Assembly (NCBI GenBank): GCA_002358575.1
Contig: DEPD01000091.1
Coordinates: 25,320 to 89,319, forward strand
Length of the DNA stretch: 64,000 nt
Direction: 5' to 3'
Source: Lachnospiraceae bacterium UBA3401
Lineage (GTDB): Bacteria > Bacillota > Clostridia > Lachnospirales > Lachnospiraceae
Numbering within the stretch: position 1 is the first letter of the stretch; the number at the start of each line of letters is the position of its first letter. A program made the translations under genes and the position numbers. The notes below the pieces were generated by a model. It ran no database searches. It had not been told where the DNA came from and saw only the letters and a program-made list of their open reading frames with translations. Positions 1-9,162 of this stretch are shown in pieces.

Positions 1-1
1 T

Positions 2-1387
2 CCACAAACTTTAATTTTATGTCCAACAAGGGAACTGGCAGTGCAGGCAGCGGAGGAAATTCGCAAACTTGCCAAGTATATGCATGGTGTCAAAGTACTT
101 CCCATCTATGGAGGACAGGATATTACAAAGCAGATTCGGGCGCTCAAGGGGACACAGATTATTATTGGCACGCCAGGCCGTGTGATGGATCATCTTCGCC
201 GCAAGACAATCCGGTGTGAACATGTGGATACGATTGTGCTTGACGAGGCAGATGAGATGCTCAATATGGGATTTCGCGAGGATATTGAGACAGTGCTCAC
301 ATATATTCCAAACAAAGACCGACAGACTATTTTATTCTCGGCAACAATGCCGCAAGCGATTCTGGATATCACCAAGAATTATCAAAAACCAGACGCAAAG
401 ATGATTAAAGTTGTGAAAAAAGAGTTGACTGTGCCAATGATTGAACAGTACTATCTTGACATAAAACGCAAGGATAAAGTAGAAGTGCTCTGTCGCCTGC
501 TTGATTATTACGAGCCAAAACTTTCGTTAGTATTTTGCAATACCAAAAAGATGGTGGATGATTTGACGGAGGTATTAAAAGGCAGAGGATATTTTGCAGA
601 AGGATTACACGGAGATATGAGTCAGGCGCAGCGTGACCGCGTAATGAAAAGTTTTCGAGATGGCACGACAGATATTTTGATTGCGACAGATGTGGCAGCC
701 CGCGGAATTGATGTGGATGACGTGGAGGCAGTGTTTAATTATGATATTCCTCAAGATGATGAGTACTATGTACATCGAATCGGTAGGACTGGACGTGCAG
801 GTCGCACTGGTCGTTCCTTTACCTTTGTGAAAGGTAAGGAAGTCTATAAGTTAAAGGATATTATGCGTTACTGTAAAACGAAAATTTATGCAATGCCAGT
901 GCCATCGCTCAATGATGTCAATCAAATTAGGATAGAAAAGGTGATGGATAGAATTGAAAATGTGATTGAGGAGGAAGATCTAACCTCAATGATCAATACG
1001 ATTGAGAAACAGATTAATGAGTCGGATTACACTGCGATGGATATTGCAGCGGCTTTTCTAAAAATGTACATGGGACAGCCAAATGACAGCAGTGACTCCG
1101 ATGCGGGGTATGTATTTGATAATACTGGCGCAGAGGAAGAAGGAATGGCACGTCTTTTTATCAATATTGGAAAGGCACAGAAAGTGAAGGCGAAGGATAT
1201 TTTGGGTGCCATTGCAGGGGAAGCGAATATCCCAGGAAAGCTTGTGGGTGCAATTGACTTGTATGATAAGTATACGTTTGTGGAAGTGCCAAAGGAAAAT
1301 GCGGCGGAAGTGCTTGCGGCAATGAAGAACGTAAAAATCAAAGGAAAGATGATAAATATTGAACCAGCAAATGCAAAATGTGAGTAG
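2..1387 (+). CDS. DEAD-box ATP-dependent RNA helicase (5'-truncated by window edge)
   Basis: The open frame runs off the left edge, so the real start lies outside. The visible part begins just before motif Ia (PTRELA) and continues through TPGR, the Walker B DEAD motif (VLDEADE near base 240), the SAT motif (near 338), the ARGID motif and HRIGRTGRAGRTG (near 775), covering both RecA-like domains. The last 75 or so residues (GMARLFINIGKAQ onward) look like the DbpA-type RNA-binding domain found in CsdA/DeaD/DbpA/CshA-like helicases. Family role: ATP-driven RNA duplex unwinding in ribosome assembly or RNA decay. Which of deaD/dbpA/cshA it corresponds to cannot be decided here. It ends at a bidirectional hairpin terminator shared with the convergent BlaR1-type gene. 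Confidence 0.93.
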   Translation, partial: PQTLILCPTRELAVQAAEEIRKLAKYMHGVKVLPIYGGQDITKQIRALKGTQIIIGTPGRVMDHLRRKTIRCEHVDTIVLDEADEMLNMGFREDIETVLTYIPNKDRQTILFSATMPQAILDITKNYQKPDAKMIKVVKKELTVPMIEQYYLDIKRKDKVEVLCRLLDYYEPKLSLVFCNTKKMVDDLTEVLKGRGYFAEGLHGDMSQAQRDRVMKSFRDGTTDILIATDVAARGIDVDDVEAVFNYDIPQDDEYYVHRIGRTGRAGRTGRSFTFVKGKEVYKLKDIMRYCKTKIYAMPVPSLNDVNQIRIEKVMDRIENVIEEEDLTSMINTIEKQINESDYTAMDIAAAFLKMYMGQPNDSSDSDAGYVFDNTGAEEEGMARLFINIGKAQKVKAKDILGAIAGEANIPGKLVGAIDLYDKYTFVEVPKENAAEVLAAMKNVKIKGKMINIEPANAKCE

Positions 1388-1405
1388 GGGGAAATTTTCC
1401 CCCTA
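1385..1405. terminator. Bidirectional terminator between helicase and BlaR1-type gene
   Basis: A 21-base near-perfect palindrome, TAGGGGGAAA/TTTCCCCCTA around a central T, overlaps the helicase stop codon and lies 9 bases after the stop of the minus-strand gene. It is suited to ending transcripts from both sides. Confidence 0.75.
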
Positions 1406-1413
1406 TTTGACTG

Positions 1414-3507
1414 TTAAGGAGTACCCAATTTGGGAAGCTGTTGGTCAAGCTTTTGCAGTATCCCTTTTTTATTGATGTAAGGTGAAAGTTCGTCATACAT
1501 AGAAAACGTTACCACACCGCCATTGTCTATGAATTTTGATAGACAGTATTCTATCTGATCGTCATTTAAATAGGGAAGGGCTTCTATGAATGCATCACCA
1601 TATTCTTCTTGGGGAAGATATTGTAATATTTCTGTGAGACATTCGTTTTTCAGATAAGGACATAACTCTGATATGGCGTCGGCACTAAGCGGTGCAATGT
1701 TTCCATTCTGTAAAGCTTCTATTAGATATTGACTTGATAATGTACTATCAGAATATATAAAGAAGTCGCAGAGTTCTTCCGTGGTAAAATCGGTTTTTGC
1801 ATTTAATAAGGAATGAAATACATCACTTGCATCTTCGGCATTCAAATAATACAGCGCGTCAAGAATTTTTGCTTTGTTGTAGGATTCTAAGGATATTGTG
1901 CCATCTTTAACTTGTGTTATATATTCCTCTTTCTCGGAATAAAAGATTTTTTCAAATGAGCTTGTCTTTAGGTTGGAATAATCGATTGTAAGGTTTGTAA
2001 GTTTTGCTCCTTGTCCAACCATTTTTAGAACATTTCTGCCTTTTTTCATTGAAATGGTCTGTGTTGTCTCGGCACCAGTCTCATTGATCGTGTAAATACT
2101 TTTGTCTGGTGCAATATAGATAATTTTGAATTTACCTTCTGACAGCGTAAACGAAGAGGTTATTTTGACATTGACATCTTTGTCAGCGTAGGCGAGTAGG
2201 AAGGTATCAGAGCCATATAACACAAAGCCAGATGCCTTTATTTTGTTGCCGCCTCCTCTATAATTATAGGCGCCCCAATTATCCTGAATGTCTTTATCAG
2301 CAAGAAGAAGGTCATTATCATAGACGTCCCATGTATCATTGGTTTTGCTGGCACTGGAGAAACTATTGATAAAACCGATGGGAGCAGTTTTTGAGGTAAC
2401 TATATTTGAGAACAGGCTTTCTTCTCCGGAATCGGTATCTTTTGTGTTAGAGGAAGACTCATTATCTGAAGAAATCCATACAGTGCTACAAGCGGTGAAC
2501 AACAGTGCGATTCCAAGGGTGCATGTAGAAAATAGCAGTCGGAAACGGGGTACTTTTTTATAGTATAGGATATGGTTAAGACGTTTTTTCAAGTCTTTTT
2601 TATCTTCTAACAAAGTTGTGGAAAATGCATTTTTCTTGATATTAATTGTCTGTTCTGCGGTGTCTAAAAGTACATTTCCATAAAGTTGTTTTCCAAACGT
2701 AGTAAGTTGTGCCAGAATTTGTTCATCACACGAGAGCTCGCAATCACTGCTGATAAGTCTGTTGACTCGATACAAAAGCGGGTTAAACCAATGAATGCAG
2801 AGCAACAGTTGACAAACCCATTTGTAAAGCAAATCTTTTCTTGCAACATGAATCAGTTCATGATGAAGAATTAGTTTGAGCGATGTCAAATCCTTTTCCC
2901 TAGAAAATCCCTTTGGAAGAAAAATGACAGGATTCCACAGACCAATTGTAACAGGGCTAAAGACAGTAGGGCTTTCATAGAGCACAGGACGTTGTTGCAC
3001 ATTAAGTTTTGCGCAGAGAAAGTTTTCTAGGTTCATTATAGAACTCTCTGTAATACAAACGCAGTTCTTTTTGACTGTCTTAACAAAATAAACATAGCGC
3101 AAAAGACAAACAAAAAGAATTATTGAAGCGACAAAAAACCAGATATATGCAATACTGTTTAGCAGATTGTGCATAACATCTGTCACTCGATTAGAGTTAA
3201 AAGATTGGGTGGATACATTTGTGTCAATAAACTGTTTTTCTGTTGTTGTGCTGACAGTCGTATAATGGGAAGTATCCGTATTGGCAAGGTTTGTGCTGCT
3301 TGTGGATTGTTTTGTTGGTATTTCTACAAAGGAATTGGTCTCAAAATGAAACGGAATAAGCAGTCGTACAACGACAAGCAGCCAGATATAATAGTTCCAC
3401 TTTTTGGAGAAATATTTTTCTGTTAAAGGATGCAAGATTGAGATTAGAAGTCCAACCAGTGTTCCAGACAGGGACAGAGATAGGACGATTATAAAAAGTT
3501 GTCTCAT
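1414..3507 (-). CDS. BlaR1/MecR1-type M56 membrane metallopeptidase sensor
   Basis: A 697-residue membrane protein. The start is ATG at 3507, preceded at 6 bases by GGAGGCG; the longer frame to 3558 overlaps blaI and has no such site. The N-terminal part has several hydrophobic segments. The M56 zinc motif HELIH (near residue 215) is followed by the family-typical SCDEQIL. A further hydrophobic stretch with a lipobox-like FTACS precedes the exported part. Known BlaR1 proteins sense beta-lactams and cleave BlaI. Here the exported C-terminus shows no transpeptidase SxxK/KTG signature. It is instead a beta-rich stretch followed by about 160 residues of short helical repeats, so the ligand is probably not a beta-lactam (inference). 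It is co-directional with the repressor gene, 13 bases downstream of it. Confidence 0.85.
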   Translation of the reverse strand: MRQLFIIVLSLSLSGTLVGLLISILHPLTEKYFSKKWNYYIWLLVVVRLLIPFHFETNSFVEIPTKQSTSSTNLANTDTSHYTTVSTTTEKQFIDTNVSTQSFNSNRVTDVMHNLLNSIAYIWFFVASIILFVCLLRYVYFVKTVKKNCVCITESSIMNLENFLCAKLNVQQRPVLYESPTVFSPVTIGLWNPVIFLPKGFSREKDLTSLKLILHHELIHVARKDLLYKWVCQLLLCIHWFNPLLYRVNRLISSDCELSCDEQILAQLTTFGKQLYGNVLLDTAEQTINIKKNAFSTTLLEDKKDLKKRLNHILYYKKVPRFRLLFSTCTLGIALLFTACSTVWISSDNESSSNTKDTDSGEESLFSNIVTSKTAPIGFINSFSSASKTNDTWDVYDNDLLLADKDIQDNWGAYNYRGGGNKIKASGFVLYGSDTFLLAYADKDVNVKITSSFTLSEGKFKIIYIAPDKSIYTINETGAETTQTISMKKGRNVLKMVGQGAKLTNLTIDYSNLKTSSFEKIFYSEKEEYITQVKDGTISLESYNKAKILDALYYLNAEDASDVFHSLLNAKTDFTTEELCDFFIYSDSTLSSQYLIEALQNGNIAPLSADAISELCPYLKNECLTEILQYLPQEEYGDAFIEALPYLNDDQIEYCLSKFIDNGGVVTFSMYDELSPYINKKGILQKLDQQLPKLGTP

Positions 3508-3520
3508 AAAACGCCTCCAA

Positions 3521-3892
3521 TCATAGATTTTGATTAAAATAGTCGCGCAGCTCCTCAATATCTTTTTTTGTCAATGCATCACTGTCAACGAGCGCAGCCG
3601 CTAGATTCTTTGTGCGCCCCCTAAAAAATTTAGTGACAAAGCTATTGGTTTCTGCCAGAATATATTCCTCACGTTTTATACAAGGAGAATAATAATATAC
3701 TTCACGTTTTTCCTGTAGGAGTGCACCTTTTTTAACAAGCCGTTGGATTAAGGTTAGGATTGTTGTGCGTTCCCAAGTTTTATGTTCGTTTAAGATACTG
3801 CGGATTTCTCCGGCATTTAGGGCTTTGTTTGCAGTCCACAGAACTTCTAAAATTTCTAGTTCTGAGTCGGATATGGATATTTTCTGCGCCAT
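3521..3892 (-). CDS. BlaI/MecI-family transcriptional repressor
   Basis: A 123-residue winged-helix repressor of the penicillinase-repressor family: ISDSELEILEVLWTANKALNAGEI at the N-terminus and TWERTTILTLIQRLVKKGAL as the recognition helix region, followed by the dimerisation tail. Length matches BlaI (about 125). Family knowledge: it binds operators containing TACA/TGTA half sites as a dimer and is inactivated by cleavage by the partner M56 protease. Gene order repressor-then-sensor, with a 13-base gap, supports an operon. Two candidate operators lie directly upstream, suggesting autorepression. Confidence 0.9.
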   Translation of the reverse strand: MAQKISISDSELEILEVLWTANKALNAGEIRSILNEHKTWERTTILTLIQRLVKKGALLQEKREVYYYSPCIKREEYILAETNSFVTKFFRGRTKNLAAALVDSDALTKKDIEELRDYFNQNL

Positions 3893-3926
3893 AATAATTA
3901 CTCCTTTCTGTAAAAAATAATAATGA

Positions 3927-3960
3927 CTACTTTTGTAGACAATTATAGTTTACGACTGTA
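3927..3960 (-). promoter_or_regulatory. Candidate BlaI-type operators, two TAC-N4-GTA dyads
   Basis: CTAC-TTTT-GTAG (3927-3938) and TAC-GACT-GTA (3951-3960) are two dyads with the same half-site spacing, their centres 23 bases apart, about 35 bases upstream of the repressor start. This resembles BlaI/MecI operator pairs. Binding is inferred. Confidence 0.6.
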
Positions 3961-4032
3961 GACAGAAAATGTCAAGAAGAAATTTGTTTTGTTACATAAC
4001 CAATGTTTATCTCATATAAAAATCAATATTTC

Positions 4033-4061
4033 TTGACACTATTTTTCAATAATGCTAGTAT
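4033..4061 (+). promoter_or_regulatory. SigmaA-type promoter of aspS
   Basis: TTGACA (4033-4038), 17-base spacer, TAGTAT (4056-4061). The predicted transcript would begin at the edge of the 4063-4187 hairpin repeat, giving aspS a structured leader of about 180 nt. I looked for the T-box sequence (AGGGTGGNACCGCG) and did not find it. Confidence 0.6.
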
Positions 4062-4062
4062 T

Positions 4063-4187
4063 ATACTCACGATAAATAAAATTTGCTGTGAGTATCGCGC
4101 CAGCCGCAGCCTCGAAGCGGCATATTTCCTTATGTGGCTGCGCGCATCATTTTATACTGAGTGGTCAGTTTTTTTGACCGCCAGTAT
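4063..4187. repeat. Intergenic hairpin repeat, copy 1 (paired with 20405-20523)
   Basis: About 125 bases that align almost along their whole length with 20405-20523. Shared layout: a left stem (ATACTCAC...GTGAGTAT), a G+C-rich middle palindrome containing CATATTTCCTTATG, and a right hairpin ending GACCGCCAGTAT. The core TATTTCC element (reverse AGGAAATATG) is also the core of the larger dispersed repeat family in this window. It sits in the aspS leader. Confidence 0.75.
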
Positions 4188-4250
4188 AAAAACAACAAAT
4201 AAGCATGATAAGCAAACATGCTGATAGAAATAGGAAAGGACAATAGAAAA

Positions 4251-6014
4251 ATGCAAGGACGTACACATAATTGCAACCAGTTGCGGTTGGAAAATGTAGG
4301 AGAGGAAGTAACTCTTGTCGGATGGTATGACAATCTGCGCAAGGTCAGTAAAAATTTAGGCTTTTTAGTATTGAGGGATTTTTATGGAAAGACACAGATT
4401 GTGGTTGAGACAGAGGAAATTATGGCTCAGATTGATGCTGTTAACAATGAGTCAACGTTGGAGATTGTTGGGACTGTACGGGAGCGCAGCGCCAAAAATC
4501 CTAAAATGGAGACAGGTGATATCGAAGTTGTGCCATCAAAAGTTACAGTTTTAGGAAAATGTCAGTACAATGAGCTGCCATTTCAGATTGACCATTCTAA
4601 GGAGGCAGATGAGAATACACGGTTAAAATATCGCTATCTGGACTTGCGCAATCCTGCTGTGAAGGCAAAGATTGTGCTTAGAAGCAAGATTGCTGCAGAT
4701 TTGCGCGCTGCGATGATTGCACATGATTTTATGGAGATTACCACGCCAATACTGACGTGTTCTTCACCGGAGGGTGCACGCGATTATCTTGTGCCGTCAA
4801 GAAATCATCCTGGAAAATTTTATGCGCTTCCGCAGGCACCGCAGCAGTTTAAACAATTGCTTATGGCATCTGGATTTGACCGCTATTTCCAGATAGCACC
4901 ATGTTTTCGTGATGAGGATGCGCGCGCGGATCGTTCGCCAGGTGAATTTTACCAACTTGATATGGAGATGGCGTTTGCAAGTCAGGAGGATGTATTTGCA
5001 ATTATGGAGGATGTGCTGCCTCCAATCTTTGCAAAGTATGGAATCTATCATGAAGCATCCAAAGCACCTTTTATGAGAATCCCTTATTTAGAAGCCATGG
5101 AGAAATATGGTTCGGATAAGCCGGATTTGCGCATTGATCTTTTGGTGCAGGATGCGACAGCAGTGCTTGCAGATTGTGGGTTTGAGCCATTTGCTGGAAA
5201 GACAGTGAAGGCGCTTGTCGCAGAGAATTTTACGGGGACAAGAAAGCAAATTGACAAGATGTGTGCCGATGTTGAGGTTGTGAGTGCACAGAAAACGTAT
5301 TGGTTCCGCTTAGATGAGAACGGAGAGCTTGTGGGCGGTATCTCTAAATTTGTGCAGGAGAAAAAGGCGGCTGTGATTGAGGCACTTGGTCTGAAAAATG
5401 GCAGTTTTGTCGCACTCGCTGCAGGTGATTTAAAGACAGCGCAAAAGACAGCAGGTGTGATTAGAAAGACACTGGCAAGTTCGTTTGATGGGTATATGAA
5501 AAAAGAAGAATATGCGTTCTGCTGGATTGTCGATTTTCCAATGTATGAGATTGGCGAGGAGTCTGGAGAATTGGAGTTCTGCCATAATCCATTCTCTATG
5601 CCACAAGGCGGAATGGAAGCGCTGGAGACAAAAGAGCCGCTTGACATTCTGGCGTATCAGTATGATTTGGTATGCAACGGTGTTGAGTTGTCGTCAGGCG
5701 CAGTCCGCAACCATGACCCGGAAATTATGATTAAGGCATTTCAGATTGTAGGGCTTGGCGAGGAGGATGTGAAGGCAAAATTTCCAGCGATGTACAATGC
5801 ATTCTGCTACGGCGCACCGCCACATGCAGGCATTGCTCCGGGTGTAGACCGCATGGTGATGCTGATTGCGGGCGAGGAGAGCATTCGTGAGATTATTCCA
5901 TTCCCCATGAATAAGACTGCGCAGGATGTGATGATGGGCGCGCCCGCAGCCGTGGATGAAAGGCAGTTACGCGACGTGCACATTCAGATTGTGGAAGAAG
6001 ATAAAAAGTCATAA
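4251..6014 (+). CDS. aspS: Aspartyl-tRNA synthetase
   Basis: A 587-residue bacterial-type class IIb synthetase that charges tRNA-Asp (or tRNA-Asx). The N-terminal OB-fold anticodon-binding domain (VTLVGWYDNLRKV...LVLRDFYG) is followed by class II motif 2 (FRDEDARADRSPGEFYQLD), the bacterial GAD insertion, and motif 3 with GIAPGVDRMVML near the C-terminus. I chose ATG 4251, 10 bases after AGGAAAGGA; the ATG at 4218 would add 11 non-family residues. Length matches bacterial AspRS (about 590). It is followed immediately by a terminator. Confidence 0.97.
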   Translation: MQGRTHNCNQLRLENVGEEVTLVGWYDNLRKVSKNLGFLVLRDFYGKTQIVVETEEIMAQIDAVNNESTLEIVGTVRERSAKNPKMETGDIEVVPSKVTVLGKCQYNELPFQIDHSKEADENTRLKYRYLDLRNPAVKAKIVLRSKIAADLRAAMIAHDFMEITTPILTCSSPEGARDYLVPSRNHPGKFYALPQAPQQFKQLLMASGFDRYFQIAPCFRDEDARADRSPGEFYQLDMEMAFASQEDVFAIMEDVLPPIFAKYGIYHEASKAPFMRIPYLEAMEKYGSDKPDLRIDLLVQDATAVLADCGFEPFAGKTVKALVAENFTGTRKQIDKMCADVEVVSAQKTYWFRLDENGELVGGISKFVQEKKAAVIEALGLKNGSFVALAAGDLKTAQKTAGVIRKTLASSFDGYMKKEEYAFCWIVDFPMYEIGEESGELEFCHNPFSMPQGGMEALETKEPLDILAYQYDLVCNGVELSSGAVRNHDPEIMIKAFQIVGLGEEDVKAKFPAMYNAFCYGAPPHAGIAPGVDRMVMLIAGEESIREIIPFPMNKTAQDVMMGAPAAVDERQLRDVHIQIVEEDKKS

Positions 6015-6017
6015 TGA

Positions 6018-6060
6018 AAAAAAGAAAACGGCAGAATGAAAATCTGTCGTCTTCTTTTTT
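6018..6060. terminator. Terminator downstream of aspS
   Basis: Stem ACGGCAGA/TCTGTCGT flanked by A-rich and T-rich arms (AAAGAAA ... TTCTTTTTT). It lies between the convergent aspS and deacetylase genes and could serve both. Confidence 0.7.
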
Positions 6061-6078
6061 CTATTTTTTGCTTATATT

Positions 6079-6906
6079 CTACTTTTCCACAAAATCTTCC
6101 AGCGTCCGAAACGTATACCCTAATTCTTCCCATTTGGTCAAAAGTTCATCAAGAATCTCCCCGTTTGTTTTGGAAGTGCTGTGCAAAAGGACAATTGCGC
6201 CGGGATGAATCCGACCAATTAGTTTTTTAAACGCTTCTTCCTTTGTGGGCTGTTTATCCTGATACCAATCCACATACGCAAGACTCCAGAAAAAGGTATG
6301 ATATCCCAGTTCTTTTGCCATTTTTAGATTATTAGTGCTGTATTTTCCCTGCGGGGGACGGTAAAAATGTGTCAATTCTTCCCCTGTAATTTCTTTAAAT
6401 TTGAGTTCTACATCGCGCATCTCTTTCTCAAACGATTCTTTAGATGAGATAGAAGACATATCTAAATGATGATAGGTATGATTGCCGACAAAATGTCCGT
6501 CCGCTACCATCTGTTTGACCAGATCTGGTGCGGATTCCAGATAATGTCCGACAACAAAGAAAGTTGCCGGCACATGATGTTTTTTCAGTGCGTCAAGAAT
6601 GGGCTGTGTGTTTCCATTCTCGTATCCAGCATCAAAAGTTAGATAGATCACTTTTTCTGACGCGTCTCCTACATAGAAAGCATTGTTTTTCTTTAATTCT
6701 TCTGCGCTGGCGTTTCCAGTGGGCTGACTGCCTTCCTGACCAAAGCCAAGTCCCCAGTTTTCGGCGGAGCCGCTTGCGCTGGCAGGAACAGCCAAGTCGT
6801 CTATTTTTTCGTATTTGACATATGCAATACCTCTGCCGAAGAAAAATGCTGCGGTCAAGAGAAGGATAAGCAGTGCTGCTTTTACCAGTTTCTTTTCTAT
6901 TTTCAT
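6079..6906 (-). CDS. PdaA-type polysaccharide deacetylase
   Basis: A 275-residue NodB-fold (carbohydrate esterase 4) enzyme. The N-terminal hydrophobic segment (residues about 8-28) is an uncleaved anchor or signal peptide. NodB motif 1 appears as LTFDAGYENG, motif 2 as HFVGNHTYHH (zinc histidines), motif 3 as FYRPPQGKYS, and the C-terminal motif as ILLHS-like IVLLHSTS. The TFDxGYENG form and overall layout match PdaA, the N-acetylmuramic acid deacetylase that makes muramic-delta-lactam in the spore cortex. A general peptidoglycan deacetylase is the alternative. It is a monocistronic-looking minus-strand gene between aspS and folD. Confidence 0.85.
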   Translation of the reverse strand: MKIEKKLVKAALLILLLTAAFFFGRGIAYVKYEKIDDLAVPASASGSAENWGLGFGQEGSQPTGNASAEELKKNNAFYVGDASEKVIYLTFDAGYENGNTQPILDALKKHHVPATFFVVGHYLESAPDLVKQMVADGHFVGNHTYHHLDMSSISSKESFEKEMRDVELKFKEITGEELTHFYRPPQGKYSTNNLKMAKELGYHTFFWSLAYVDWYQDKQPTKEEAFKKLIGRIHPGAIVLLHSTSKTNGEILDELLTKWEELGYTFRTLEDFVEK

Positions 6907-7137
6907 GGGTGCACTTCCTGAAAGATTCCTCCTTTAATAAATATTTTCTGCCAATGAAAAAAATGCCTGTCTGTAAAAAATAGACCTTGGAATAATTTCT
7001 TATTCCATAAAAAATAAGGTGGAAACACACAGTATATAGTATTGCGAAAGTAATTTTTGCATGTTATGATAGTCTAGTATAACAAATATTAGGGGTTTTA
7101 CAACAATTATTTCTGAACAGTTTCTAAAGGAGAAAAA

Positions 7138-7974
7138 ATGTATCAAGTAATAGATGGTAAGAAAATTTCACAGGAAATAAAAGATGAATTAAAAGAAAAA
7201 GTGACAGCATTGAAAGAAGCGGGCAAGGAAATTTGTCTTGCAGTGATTCAAGTGGGCAGTGATCCGGCGTCCAGCGTGTATGTTGGCAATAAGAAAAAGG
7301 CGTGCGCTTATATTGGAATCGAATCTCTATCATATGAACTTCCAGAGGAGACGACGGAGCAGGAGCTTTTGGCGTTAATTGAGAAGCTCAATGCAAATCA
7401 ACGGGTAAATGGTATTTTGGTACAGCTTCCGTTACCTAAGCAGATTGATGAGGAAAAAGTGATTCAGGCAATTTCACCAGAAAAAGATGTGGATGGTTTT
7501 CACGAGAAGAATGTTGGCGCGCTTTGCATTGGAAGCAAAGGGTATGTCTCTTGCACGCCGCTTGGTGTTATCCAGTTGTTAAAGCGATCTAGTGTGGAGA
7601 TTTCTGGGAAAAATTGTGTTGTGATTGGCCGCAGCAATATTGTAGGAAAACCAATGGCACTGTTACTGTTACGTGAAAATGGCACTGTCACGGTATGCCA
7701 TTCCCGCACACAGAATATCCGAGAAATTACTAGACAAGCGGATATCTTGGTGGTGGCAGTCGGAAAGCCAAAGATGATTGATGCTTCCTATATTAAGGAG
7801 GGGGCAGTAGTCATTGATGTAGGTATTCACAGGGATGAGAATAACAAACTTTGCGGTGATGTAGATTTTGCGGACGTTGCACCGCACACCAGTGCGATCA
7901 CTCCGGTTCCAGGCGGTGTGGGGCCTATGACCATTGCAATGTTGATGTACAATTGCGTCTCATCTGTAGAATAG
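7138..7974 (+). CDS. folD: Methylenetetrahydrofolate dehydrogenase / cyclohydrolase
   Basis: 278 residues, full length for FolD (about 280). It interconverts 5,10-methylene-THF and 10-formyl-THF in cytosolic one-carbon metabolism, using NADP. Visible signatures: VGSDPASSVYVGNKKKAC with the catalytic lysine region, GILVQLPLP, KDVDGFH, the NADP-binding VVIGRSNIVGKPMA, and PGGVGPMT near the C-terminus. ATG 7138 follows AAAGGAG at 7 bases. No folate riboswitch was recognised in the 230-base spacer upstream. Confidence 0.96.
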   Translation: MYQVIDGKKISQEIKDELKEKVTALKEAGKEICLAVIQVGSDPASSVYVGNKKKACAYIGIESLSYELPEETTEQELLALIEKLNANQRVNGILVQLPLPKQIDEEKVIQAISPEKDVDGFHEKNVGALCIGSKGYVSCTPLGVIQLLKRSSVEISGKNCVVIGRSNIVGKPMALLLLRENGTVTVCHSRTQNIREITRQADILVVAVGKPKMIDASYIKEGAVVIDVGIHRDENNKLCGDVDFADVAPHTSAITPVPGGVGPMTIAMLMYNCVSSVE

Positions 7975-8022
7975 TGGATTCAAATCGAGAGAATATGGTT
8001 TTGAGAAAGGCAAACCTATTTT

Positions 8023-9162
8023 ATGCGAATATTGGTTAAAAGAGAGTTAAAGAGATTGCTGATAGGAATTTGCGTGACTGCACTGTTCATTCCGGGATTG
8101 CAGGTAAGTGCCACAGAACAAAATGGTACGCAGTCCGTCCGTATTCTGTATGAAGAATATATTGCACGATTAGAATCCGTTCAGTTTCGCCAGGAAATTT
8201 CTGAGAAAGGCTTTGAGATTGTGGAGAGTCAGATTTTTCCTTTTGAGCCAAAGATTGGATTGATGACAGAGCCTGATGTGGCGCCAGAACAGGAGCATCT
8301 TTCAGGAATGTCACTTATTCCAGCATTTGATAGGACTTATCACAGGCTTGCGCTGTTTCTTGCAGATACGGACGGCAGAATATTGTATCGGACAGACCAG
8401 CTTGAGACCAACAATCAAATTTTAGGGCAGATGACACAGCCAGAACAAGAGATTGCATCCATTGCATTTCAGGACCTCAACGGCGACGCGCAGACAGATA
8501 TTATTTTAATTACGTACTGTGACAAGAAATATAAAGTAGGAGATGTTCTGTTTCAGAGCACCGATAAAAACGCCTTGAATTTTTACAGGGATTATCGAAT
8601 TTCGGAGAAACTCAATCGCTTTGGCATGAACAAAAATGCAAAGGCGATCACTGCGTTTGTTCGAGACGGATATTCGACGGAATTTCTCTATACGGCGCTC
8701 ACGCTAAAACAGTTGCGTAGTCAGGGATTTCAAGTGATTACAGAACAGTGCTACACGCGGACGTTTGGTAAGTTAGGAAAGCTGCAAGTGGTTCCAGGAA
8801 CGTATCAGATTGCAGATTATGATGTGTTTCTAATCTATCTTGTCAATGAGCAGGGAGATATCTTGTCTGCATTGCAGCCAATGGGGGATTATGATAGTCT
8901 GTATGCACTAAAAGGAGTGAACTGTCGGGATATTGATGGGGATGGTCTGAAGGATATTATCGTGCTGGCAAGGTACAGCTATGAAGATGAAGAACACAAA
9001 TTTGCCGTCGCGAGCGATTACAGTATCTATTATCAGCGAACTGGTGGATTTTCCGCAGATACGGAAATTAAAAGCCAATATCAGTGCAGTGATGAGGATA
9101 CCATGCAGATACTGATAGAGAAAGCCAGAGCTTACTGGGGGTGGAAAACAGACGATGATTAA
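8023..9162 (+). CDS. Exported VCBS/FG-GAP-like protein in a two-component operon
   Basis: 379 residues with a signal peptide (basic start, hydrophobic core near residues 12-25, cleavage region ending VSA-TEQ). Two acidic calcium-loop-like motifs, FQDLNGDAQTDIIL and CRDIDGDGLKDIIV, resemble FG-GAP/VCBS-repeat loops of beta-propeller proteins. It overlaps the response regulator start by 8 bases, so the two are translationally coupled and it likely acts outside the membrane with the downstream kinase. No enzymatic motif is seen. The function is unknown; a cell-surface sensor role is inference. Confidence 0.75.
   Translation: MRILVKRELKRLLIGICVTALFIPGLQVSATEQNGTQSVRILYEEYIARLESVQFRQEISEKGFEIVESQIFPFEPKIGLMTEPDVAPEQEHLSGMSLIPAFDRTYHRLALFLADTDGRILYRTDQLETNNQILGQMTQPEQEIASIAFQDLNGDAQTDIILITYCDKKYKVGDVLFQSTDKNALNFYRDYRISEKLNRFGMNKNAKAITAFVRDGYSTEFLYTALTLKQLRSQGFQVITEQCYTRTFGKLGKLQVVPGTYQIADYDVFLIYLVNEQGDILSALQPMGDYDSLYALKGVNCRDIDGDGLKDIIVLARYSYEDEEHKFAVASDYSIYYQRTGGFSADTEIKSQYQCSDEDTMQILIEKARAYWGWKTDDD

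Noticed and set aside
4062..4250. Possible T-box or other riboswitch before aspS
   Set aside because: No T-box sequence and no specifier-loop layout; the hairpins are explained by the repeat shared with 20405-20523.
5084..5647. 187-codon open frame on the minus strand
   Set aside because: Antisense to aspS; Ser/Ala-rich composition typical of a shadow frame.
6907..7137. Possible folate riboswitch before folD
   Set aside because: I looked for a THF-type conserved core and did not find it. The 230-base spacer is otherwise unremarkable.
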